A DNA stretch of 5,489 nucleotides from Desulfobacterales bacterium (GTDB lineage: Bacteria > Desulfobacterota > Desulfobacteria > Desulfobacterales > C00003106), in the NCBI GenBank assembly GCA_030613165.1, contig JAUWMN010000137.1, positions 1-5,489 of the forward strand. The letters run 5' to 3'. Shown here piece by piece: positions 1-4,865 of the stretch. Both the position numbers and the translations under genes were made by a program. Positions within the stretch are counted from its first letter, which is position 1, and the number at the start of each line of letters is the position of its first letter. Under the pieces are notes generated by a model. That model saw only the letters and a program-made list of their open reading frames with translations, was not told the DNA's origin and made no database searches.

Positions 1-795
1 ACCCTGAGAGCGCTTCGCATTCTTAAAGAAGTCGATCTGATTGCAGCAGAAGATACCCGGCACACTCGGAAACTTTTGAGCCGTTATAATATTTCCACTC
101 CGCTGATTTCTTATCACAATCACAACGAGGCAACCCGGACCCCGGAATTGCTTTCCAAGCTCCAAAAAAAGGTGAATATTGCCTTGGTGACTGATGCGGG
201 CACACCATCGGTATCAGACCCAGGTTTTTTTTTAGTATGCAGGGCGATCGAGGCCGATATCCCTATAGTGCCTATACCAGGGGTGTGTGCTGCCATTACA
301 GCGCTCAGTGTATCAGGGATCCCTTCGGATAAATTCCTATTTGTGGGCTTCCTCCCGAGAAAGAAAAATAAGAGGATAGAAGTCTTACAAGGATTAAAAG
401 GAGAGACTAAGACGATAATCTTTTACGAGTCGCCGCGCCGACTTTTAGCAACGCTTTCAGAGTTAATCGATATTGTGGGAGATAGAAAAGCGGCGTTGGC
501 GCGAGAGCTTACCAAACACTACGAGGAGATCATTCGCGGCAGACTTTCCCAAATCGTTGAGACTGTATCAAACCGGGAGTCGATCAAGGGAGAATGCACT
601 CTCCTGATCGAAGGGAAAAGGGAGGAAGAGGACACATCACAGACTTCATGTGTCGAACAACTACGCATGCTTCGGAACGATCCGACTATTTCACTCAAAG
701 ATGCGGTGAAAGTCGTTGTAGAAGAACAGGGGCTTCCTCGCAACAGGGTTTATCGCGAGGCTCTTAAGATATGGGGGGATGATACACTTTTATAG
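1..795 (+). CDS. rsmI: 16S rRNA (cytidine-1402-2'-O)-methyltransferase RsmI, 5' end missing
   Basis: RsmI methylates the 2'-O of C1402 in the decoding centre of 16S rRNA, using S-adenosylmethionine, in the cytoplasm. The reading frame is open from base 1 and encodes 264 residues before TAG. The first residues (TLRALRILKEVDLIAAEDTR) are the usual RsmI N-terminal region, so the real start lies about 20 codons upstream of the window. The TTG at 76 is an internal Leu codon, not the start. Tetrapyrrole-methylase-fold motifs follow in order: AEDTRHTRKLL (about 16-26 of the visible part), DAGTPSVSDPG (65-75), PGVCAAITALSVSG (93-106), FVGFLPRK (114-121), FYESPRR (141-147), ALARELTKHYEE (166-177) and GECTLLIEG (197-205). 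The visible length plus about 20 residues matches the family size. It contains a run of nine T at 225-233. Its stop overlaps the converging ttcA gene by 6 bp. The family assignment is secure. Confidence 0.96.
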   Translation, partial: TLRALRILKEVDLIAAEDTRHTRKLLSRYNISTPLISYHNHNEATRTPELLSKLQKKVNIALVTDAGTPSVSDPGFFLVCRAIEADIPIVPIPGVCAAITALSVSGIPSDKFLFVGFLPRKKNKRIEVLQGLKGETKTIIFYESPRRLLATLSELIDIVGDRKAALARELTKHYEEIIRGRLSQIVETVSNRESIKGECTLLIEGKREEEDTSQTSCVEQLRMLRNDPTISLKDAVKVVVEEQGLPRNRVYREALKIWGDDTLL

Positions 796-1515
796 CAAAT
801 ATTCAGTTTTAACTCGCTGCATTGCGCGAAAAATATTCCCTTTAATCTTCTTGTTGCTCCGGTACAGCCCGTCAAGCATGTCCCTAACCTCTTTGCGTTT
901 AGAGCTTTGTGCGGAAGGGCACGGATTGACCAGATCCGGAAAATTTTTTTCCTGTGCAAACCTGACTATGAGCTTCTTGTCCATAAAGGCGAGAGGCCGG
1001 ATTACCGTAAGCGCTCCCTTGAAAAAGATTTGTGAAGGGCACATCGTGCTCATCTCACCACTATAAAACATATTTAGGAACAGGGTTTCAATAATGTCGT
1101 CCTTATTATGGCCCAGAGCCAACTTGCTACACTTCCACTCATGGGCAAGTTCGAACAACCGTTTTCTTCTCAGATGCGCGCAGAGAAAGCAGGGATTTTC
1201 GCGATTCTCCGGACTATGCCCGCGCAGACCATAGTCAGTATGAACTGTATGAAAATCATATCCCTTTTCACGGCAGTAGGCTGATAGGATGTCACTGTTT
1301 TTTCCAGGAAATCCTAGGTCAATGTAGAAGGCCACCAGTGTATAATCGATGGGAACCCACCGTCGCCGTTCTTCCAGTACTGTAAGAAGTGTAAGGCTGT
1401 CCTTACCTCCGGACAGACCAACGGCAATACGATCCCCATCAGCAATCATACTATATCGGCGTATGGCTTTGCCTACAGCATGATACACGGGTTTGTGGTT
1501 ATGGCTGCCGGACAT
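790..1515 (-). CDS. ttcA: tRNA 2-thiocytidine biosynthesis protein TtcA family
   Basis: TtcA-family enzymes adenylate C32 of certain tRNAs and replace its 2-oxygen with sulfur, using ATP and an iron-sulfur cluster. The 241-residue protein has the PP-loop ATP-binding motif SGGKDS (35-40), a CFLC pair (C109, C112) within NPCFLCAHLRRK, the motif LGHNKDD (134-140) followed by IIETLFLNMFYSGEM, and a third cysteine in NPCPSAQ (C199). The two-plus-one cysteine pattern is that of the TtcA cluster ligands. It is shorter than the enterobacterial enzyme, mainly at the ends. The ATG at 1515 lies 18 bases after the rpoZ stop, so the two are probably cotranscribed. No convincing Shine-Dalgarno precedes it (the upstream bases are C-rich), so translation may depend on coupling to rpoZ. 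The TAA at 792-790 lies inside the end of rsmI. A related PP-loop tRNA thiolase with another target position is possible but less likely. Confidence 0.88.
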   Translation of the reverse strand: MSGSHNHKPVYHAVGKAIRRYSMIADGDRIAVGLSGGKDSLTLLTVLEERRRWVPIDYTLVAFYIDLGFPGKNSDILSAYCREKGYDFHTVHTDYGLRGHSPENRENPCFLCAHLRRKRLFELAHEWKCSKLALGHNKDDIIETLFLNMFYSGEMSTMCPSQIFFKGALTVIRPLAFMDKKLIVRFAQEKNFPDLVNPCPSAQSSKRKEVRDMLDGLYRSNKKIKGNIFRAMQRVKTEYLL

Positions 1516-1533
1516 AGAAACTGGGGTAAGATA

Positions 1534-1764
1534 TCAGGAGGAGGGATTTTCCTTCACATCCTCAGACGGCTCTTGCTTTTTTTTGATAACTACTTTCTGT
1601 GCTGCAATTTCTCGCAACGCTACTACAATGGCTTCATTTTTTGGTGCATTAACCAATGGTTGTGCCCCATCTCTTAGCTGGCGAACCCTTTTGGCCGCCA
1701 TGTGGACCAATAAGAATCTATTGTGAGTCTGATCCAAACAATCTTCTATGGTAATACGCGCCAC
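1534..1764 (-). CDS. rpoZ: DNA-directed RNA polymerase subunit omega
   Basis: Omega is the small subunit that helps beta' fold and join the RNA polymerase core. The 76-residue product begins [10 protein letters not shown] and continues [20 protein letters not shown] (11-30), the conserved omega core. [13 protein letters not shown] (43-55) forms the usual second conserved helix, and a charged, low-complexity tail rich in Lys, Glu and Ser ends the protein. The start is GTG at 1764. It is supported by a good ribosome binding site and by the protein beginning exactly where omega proteins begin. It sits between greA, 87 bases upstream, and ttcA, 18 bases downstream, and a promoter candidate lies in the 87-base gap. 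The length is normal for a deltaproteobacterial-type omega. Confidence 0.95.
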   Translation of the reverse strand: MARITIEDCLDQTHNRFLLVHMAAKRVRQLRDGAQPLVNAPKNEAIVVALREIAAQKVVIKKKQEPSEDVKENPSS

Positions 1765-1769
1765 AATCT

Positions 1770-1776
1770 TCTCCTT
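1770..1776 (-). promoter_or_regulatory. Ribosome binding site of rpoZ, supports GTG start
   Basis: Read on the minus strand, AAGGAGA occupies these bases, with GGAG ending six bases before the GTG at 1764-1762. This strong site at normal spacing is the reason for choosing the GTG start. Confidence 0.8.
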
Positions 1777-1799
1777 CTTACGAAGTAGTATTTAAAATT

Positions 1800-1832
1800 T
1801 TTATATATGACACACTGGTTTTAATTTGTCAA
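1800..1832 (-). promoter_or_regulatory. Candidate sigma-70-type promoter for rpoZ-ttcA
   Basis: In the 87-base greA-rpoZ gap the minus strand shows a perfect -35 hexamer, TTGACA (1832-1827). An AT-rich -10 region TATATAAA (1807-1800) follows. The spacing is longer than ideal: 19 bases to TATATA, or 21 to the better hexamer TATAAA. No terminator hairpin follows greA, so rpoZ-ttcA is probably transcribed both by read-through and from this promoter. This is a motif match only. Confidence 0.45.
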
Positions 1833-1851
1833 TTCTCCTGCCTTTAAACTC

Positions 1852-2328
1852 TTAACTGGGACACGATATTTCAATCAATTCATAACACCGTTTTCCGCCC
1901 GGTACCTGTATTGTAATCTCATCACCGACCTCTTTGCCGAGCATTGCCTTCCCAAGTGGGGACGAAACAGATATCCGTCCTTTTTTGATGTCGGATTCCT
2001 CCGGTCCCAGCAATTGATATCTAACGCTTTCTTCCGTATCCACATTTTCCAAAAGGACAATACACCCAAAGATAGCCCGAGTCGTATCCAGATTTTCCGT
2101 ATCAATAATTTCAGCATGGGCCAATTTATAATTTAAATCATTAATTCTTGCGTGAATAAAAGCCTGTCGATCCTTGGCAGCCTCAAATTCCGCGTTTTCC
2201 GACAGATCTCCATGTGCCCTGGCCTCTTCAATGGCCTTGATATTTTGGGGGCGTTCTACAGAAGTCAGTTGTTTCAGTTCCTGCTTCAAGGTTTCATAGC
2301 CAACCTTGGTCATAGGTATTCGGTTCAT
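1852..2328 (-). CDS. greA: Transcription elongation factor GreA
   Basis: GreA enters the secondary channel of RNA polymerase and stimulates cleavage of backtracked RNA, rescuing stalled complexes. The 158-residue protein has the normal length and two domains: an N-terminal antiparallel coiled coil (about 1-75) and a C-terminal FKBP-like domain (about 80-156). At the coiled-coil tip, GDLSENAEFEAAKDRQ (40-55) holds the acidic residues D41 and E44 needed for cleavage, at the same numbering as in E. coli. The C-terminal domain has the typical ISVSSPLGKAMLGK (119-132) and VGDEITIQVPGG (134-145). The start at 2328 (MNRIPMT) is preferred over a TTG seven codons upstream, because GGAG sits five bases before it and the extra residues are not typical. 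It begins 28 bases after the mlaE stop, with no terminator between, so the two are probably in one transcript. Confidence 0.96.
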   Translation of the reverse strand: MNRIPMTKVGYETLKQELKQLTSVERPQNIKAIEEARAHGDLSENAEFEAAKDRQAFIHARINDLNYKLAHAEIIDTENLDTTRAIFGCIVLLENVDTEESVRYQLLGPEESDIKKGRISVSSPLGKAMLGKEVGDEITIQVPGGKRCYELIEISCPS

Positions 2329-2333
2329 GTGCA

Positions 2334-2337
2334 CTCC
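2334..2337 (-). promoter_or_regulatory. Ribosome binding site fixing the greA start
   Basis: On the minus strand the sequence GTGGAGTGCACATG places GGAG five bases before the ATG at 2328. This favours that start over the in-frame TTG at 2349. Confidence 0.7.
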
Positions 2338-2356
2338 ACGTGTAGACAACAGCCTG

Positions 2357-3127
2357 TTAAAACATGGCTGCGGTCAAAAAATAGTCGCTGATCAGTATGG
2401 AAACAGAAGCGAGGACTACTGCCTCAGTGGTAGCTTTTCCTACGCCTTCTGCTCCTCCCGTGGTATAAAATCCCTTATAACATCCTACGAGAGAGAGAAT
2501 CAAGCCAAAACAGGCCGCCTTGATCAAACCATTAAAAATATCATCGAGCTCCAAAATATCAAGCATTTTTTTCATATAGATACCGGAATTAATATCAAGA
2601 AGTCCTACACCAACAAAATAGCCCCCTACAATTCCGACAAAATCCGAAACTATCGTTAAAACGGGTGTCATCAGAATTCCCGCGATTATACGAGGAACAA
2701 CCAGATAATGGATCGGATTCGTGGCCATAGTGTAAAGAGCGTCAATCTGTTCCGTTACCCTCATGGTGCCGAGCTCGGCAGCCATGGCAGACCCTGCCCG
2801 ACCCGTTATCATTAATGCGGTCAATACCGGTCCCAGCTCTCTTGTCATGGAGAGAGCAACGGTAGAGCCAACCAGACTTTCAGCGCTGAAAAGACGAAAG
2901 CCGTGATAGGTTTGAAGGGCCAATACCATTCCCGTAAATGCACCGGTCAAAAGCACCACAAAAAGCGAATTGACCCCTACAAATTCCATCTGTTTAAATA
3001 TATTTCTCACCCTAAACGGAGGACGGATCGCCCACGTCACAGCGCTCAGAAAGAATAACGTTATTTGGCCCAGACTCTTGATCCATTTGACGCCCAGGTG
3101 GCCTATTAATTCAAACAAATTCAACAT
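2357..3127 (-). CDS. mlaE: MlaE/YrbE-family lipid ABC transporter permease
   Basis: MlaE is the inner-membrane permease of the MlaFEDB complex, which moves phospholipids between the inner and outer membranes of Gram-negative bacteria. The 256-residue protein has the family length. An amphipathic N-terminal region (1-20) and PPFR (36-39) lead to hydrophobic segments at about 50-72, 97-115, 141-176, 203-220 and 234-254. The family signature MTRELGPVLTALMITGRAGS (94-113) continues AMAAELGTMRVTEQIDAL (114-131), the region that contacts the ATPase. GGAEGVGKATTEAVV (224-238) is the second conserved block. ATG 3127 is the only reasonable start, because an in-frame TGA lies two codons upstream. No Shine-Dalgarno is visible. 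No MlaF ATPase or MlaD substrate-binding gene adjoins it: greA follows directly and a divergent thi operon lies on the other side. Its partners must therefore be encoded elsewhere. Confidence 0.94.
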   Translation of the reverse strand: MLNLFELIGHLGVKWIKSLGQITLFFLSAVTWAIRPPFRVRNIFKQMEFVGVNSLFVVLLTGAFTGMVLALQTYHGFRLFSAESLVGSTVALSMTRELGPVLTALMITGRAGSAMAAELGTMRVTEQIDALYTMATNPIHYLVVPRIIAGILMTPVLTIVSDFVGIVGGYFVGVGLLDINSGIYMKKMLDILELDDIFNGLIKAACFGLILSLVGCYKGFYTTGGAEGVGKATTEAVVLASVSILISDYFLTAAMF

Positions 3128-3183
3128 AAGTCAAGATAAACTTATTAAGGGTTATTTGCAAGATCATTAATAAAATGATTTGC
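3128..3183 (-). other. AT-rich leader of mlaE
   Basis: These 56 bases lie between the mlaE start and the large palindrome. They contain two short AT-rich inverted repeats: ATCATT/AATGAT at 3163-3168 and 3174-3179, and ATAAGT/ACTTAT at 3126-3131 and 3140-3145. The second covers the mlaE start codon. There is no Shine-Dalgarno and no convincing promoter; a weak TTGCAA and TATCTT pair would start transcription almost at the ATG. A regulatory role for the small hairpins is speculative. Confidence 0.35.
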
Positions 3184-3350
3184 ATAGGAGGCTGTCCGAG
3201 AATTCTGATCCTACTGCAAAAGCGTGAGAAACGGCCCAAATTTCCGCAAGTTTTCGTCAAATAGGCCTGCTATTCTCCTCAAATTTGCGAAAATTTTGTC
3301 TCGTTCTCACACTTTTTCGTTACGGACATAATTCTCGAATAGCCTCCTAT
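3184..3350. mobile_element. 167-bp long imperfect palindrome, MITE-like element
   Basis: Two 81-base arms align without a gap around a 5-base centre (GCCTG, 3265-3269). By hand count about 59 of 81 positions are complementary. The ends are perfect 10-bp inverted repeats, ATAGGAGGCT (3184-3193) and AGCCTCCTAT (3341-3350), and CGAGAATT/AATTCTCG is the next conserved block. Other matched blocks are GTGAGAA with TTCTCAC, and AAATTT and CGCAA near the centre. There is no reading frame of note. If the outermost TA (3185-3186 and 3348-3349) is a target-site duplication, the element would begin GGAGGCT. That would fit a miniature element mobilised by an IS630/mariner-type transposase, which duplicates TA. 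The palindrome is directly visible; mobility and family are inferred. It could instead be a domesticated REP-like structure. Confidence 0.65.
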
Positions 3351-3357
3351 CTATCAA

Positions 3358-3387
3358 AATATACGTTAAAAAAGTATACTAAGTCAA
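3358..3387 (-). promoter_or_regulatory. Candidate promoter for mlaE
   Basis: On the minus strand, TTGACT (3387-3382) and TATATT (3363-3358) are separated by 18 bases. Each hexamer matches the sigma-70 consensus at five of six positions. Transcription would begin at about 3351, the very edge of the palindromic element. The mlaE mRNA would then carry a leader of about 220 bases that includes the whole hairpin. Confidence 0.45.
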
Positions 3388-3404
3388 GTAACGCTGTATT
3401 TTCA

Positions 3405-3433
3405 TTGACACTATGCAGGTCGGTTGGTAATGT
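3405..3433 (+). promoter_or_regulatory. Candidate promoter for the thiDN-thiC operon
   Basis: A perfect TTGACA (3405-3410) is followed after 17 bases by TAATGT (3428-3433), which keeps the first, second and last bases of the -10 consensus. Transcription from about 3440 would give an 85-base leader holding the heptamer repeats. The -10 match is weak. Confidence 0.42.
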
Positions 3434-3459
3434 TTTTTTGTAATTACTCGGGTTGTTGC

Positions 3460-3510
3460 AGGTTCACGGTTCAGTTTAACCTTGAACCTTGAACCGTGAA
3501 CCGTGAACCT
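3460..3510 (+). repeat. Tandem heptamers with an inverted copy in the thi leader
   Basis: Four 7-bp units stand head to tail: TTGAACC (3482-3488), TTGAACC (3489-3495), GTGAACC (3496-3502) and GTGAACC (3503-3509). Upstream, AGGTTCACGGTTCA (3460-3473) is the exact inverse complement of 3497-3510, giving a 14-bp perfect stem. The same arm can also pair with 3490-3502 over 13 bp, and its inner GGTTCA can pair with 3483-3488, so the hairpin can form in several registers. The block ends six bases before the Shine-Dalgarno of thiDN. No U-run follows, so it is not an intrinsic terminator. It may be a replication-slippage product, a protein-binding array or an RNA control hairpin. Confidence 0.8.
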
Positions 3511-3515
3511 TTAAC

Positions 3516-3521
3516 AGGAGG
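3516..3521 (+). promoter_or_regulatory. Ribosome binding site of thiDN
   Basis: A full AGGAGG stands only three bases before the ATG at 3525. This is strong in sequence but closer than usual. It lies six bases after the repeat hairpin, so folding of the repeats could affect ribosome access. Confidence 0.75.
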
Positions 3522-3524
3522 CAT

Positions 3525-4865
3525 ATGAAACGAATTTTGACCATAGCGGGATCAGACTCCGGAGGGGGGGCTGGTATACAGGCGGATATTAAGACAATAA
3601 CCGTTTTGGGTGGTTACGGCATGAGTGTAATCACTGCCCTTACAGCACAAAACAGCATGGGAGTCCAGGCAATACACCCTGTTCCACCGGAATTCATTGT
3701 TCAACAGCTCGATTCCGTTTTATCAGACATCGGCGCTGATGCGGTAAAGACCGGGATGCTTTTTGACCGGTCCACAATCAAGGTAGTCGCTGAAAAATTA
3801 AGGAGATATAAGATCGAAAAGGTAGTGGTGGACCCGGTCATGGTGTCAAAAGGGGGCGATACCCTTTTGGTCGCTGAGGCACAGGATGCTTTGGCAAGAG
3901 ACATTGTTCCACTGGCCTACCTGATTACCCCTAACATTCCGGAAGCTGAGGTCCTTTGCGGAAGGTCGATACAGACCGATAAAGACGCAAGAGACGCCGC
4001 GCGTATCATTCATGGCATGGGCGCCAAGAATGTCCTTATCAAAGGGGGACACCGTAAAGGCCCTGCTGTTGACATACTTTTTGACGGGGAAAACTTTTTA
4101 GAGTTTCAAAAAGAGCGAATTAACACCCCGAATACCCATGGCACCGGATGTACTTATTCAGCGGCCATTGCCACCTTTGTGGGGCAGGGGTATTCATTAA
4201 AAGATGCGGTGGGGATGGCAAAAAAATTCATTCATACGGCAATCCGGTTTGCACTCCCCCTGGGAAAAGGGCATGGTCCTACAAATCACTATGCCTTTTT
4301 TGCCAGGGAGTATGACCGCTATCATGTCTTGGAATCTCTGAAAAAGGGATTAGAACGGTTAAAAGGTTTGCCTGCGGCCCCTCTAATCCCTGAGGTACAG
4401 ATGAATTTTGGCTATGCGCTCCCTTATGCGGAAACAGCCCGGGACGTTGCCGCGTTCCCAGGGCGAATCATACGACTTTATAATGAGATTGCCACGATGG
4501 CGGGACCGGCTTTTGGGGCTTCCCAGCACATTGCAGCCATCATACTTACTGTTATGCGATATCACCCCGAGTATCGGTCTGCCGTCAATATCCGTTTTTC
4601 AGAAGAGTTGATAGTACAGTGCAAAAAATTAGGTTGGATAGTACGTTCTTTTGACCGTACAAAAGAGCCGAAGGAAATTAAAGACAGAGAGGGAAGTACT
4701 CTGGAATGGGGTACGGACAGTATCCTTGCCGGAGAGAAGATAGTCCCTGATATAATTTTTGACAGGGGTGATATGGGAAAGGAACCTATGATTCGAATCC
4801 TTGGAAAAAAACCGGAGGATGTGGTAGATAAGATTATTGCGTTAATTAGAATGGAGAAATCATGA
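3525..4865 (+). CDS. thiDN: Bifunctional HMP/HMP-P kinase and thiamine-phosphate synthase (ThiD-ThiN)
   Basis: This 446-residue cytoplasmic protein joins two thiamine-pathway steps. The ThiD domain (about 1-262) phosphorylates HMP-P to HMP-PP. It shows AGSDSGGGAGIQADIKT (8-24), VVDPVMVSKGGD (101-112), TPN (135-137), KGGH (173-176) and THGTGCT (204-210), with C209 at the anion-hole/catalytic position. GHGPTNH (249-255) ends the kinase fold. After a charged linker, the ThiN domain (about 284-443) couples HMP-PP with thiazole phosphate to give thiamine phosphate. Its marks are IPEVQMNFGYALPYA (288-302), GASQHIA (331-337) and DIIFDRGDMGKEP (409-421). ThiN is a non-homologous replacement for ThiE, known from archaea and some bacteria as ThiDN fusions. 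The start matches the normal ThiD N-terminus. The stop overlaps the thiC start as ATGA, suggesting translational coupling. Confidence 0.95.
   Translation: MKRILTIAGSDSGGGAGIQADIKTITVLGGYGMSVITALTAQNSMGVQAIHPVPPEFIVQQLDSVLSDIGADAVKTGMLFDRSTIKVVAEKLRRYKIEKVVVDPVMVSKGGDTLLVAEAQDALARDIVPLAYLITPNIPEAEVLCGRSIQTDKDARDAARIIHGMGAKNVLIKGGHRKGPAVDILFDGENFLEFQKERINTPNTHGTGCTYSAAIATFVGQGYSLKDAVGMAKKFIHTAIRFALPLGKGHGPTNHYAFFAREYDRYHVLESLKKGLERLKGLPAAPLIPEVQMNFGYALPYAETARDVAAFPGRIIRLYNEIATMAGPAFGASQHIAAIILTVMRYHPEYRSAVNIRFSEELIVQCKKLGWIVRSFDRTKEPKEIKDREGSTLEWGTDSILAGEKIVPDIIFDRGDMGKEPMIRILGKKPEDVVDKIIALIRMEKS
4853..4856 (+). promoter_or_regulatory. Ribosome binding site of thiC inside thiDN
   Basis: GGAG lies within the last codons of thiDN and ends five bases before the ATG at 4862. 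It supports this start over a second ATG at 4871. Confidence 0.65.

Noticed and set aside
76..78. TTG as the start of rsmI
   Set aside because: The frame is open back to base 1 and the upstream codons encode the conserved AEDTRHTRKL region, so this is an internal leucine codon.
779..1066. Plus-strand 95-codon open frame after rsmI
   Set aside because: It is fully antisense to ttcA and its predicted protein shows no recognisable motif.
2329..2349. TTG at 2349 as the greA start
   Set aside because: A GGAG at proper spacing precedes ATG 2328, and the seven extra residues do not belong to the usual GreA N-terminus.
2306..2659. Plus-strand 117-codon open frame opposite the mlaE and greA ends
   Set aside because: It lies antisense to two securely identified genes, has no family resemblance and no ribosome binding site; it is a shadow frame.
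3184..3350. Bidirectional terminator between mlaE and thiDN
   Set aside because: The two genes diverge, so a shared terminator would have no purpose here. The arms are far longer than terminator stems and have no terminal T-run outside them.
3460..3524. Intrinsic terminator or CRISPR-like repeat before thiDN
   Set aside because: The stem is followed by TTTAAC rather than a T-run. The 7-bp units have no spacers, so neither an intrinsic terminator nor a CRISPR array fits.
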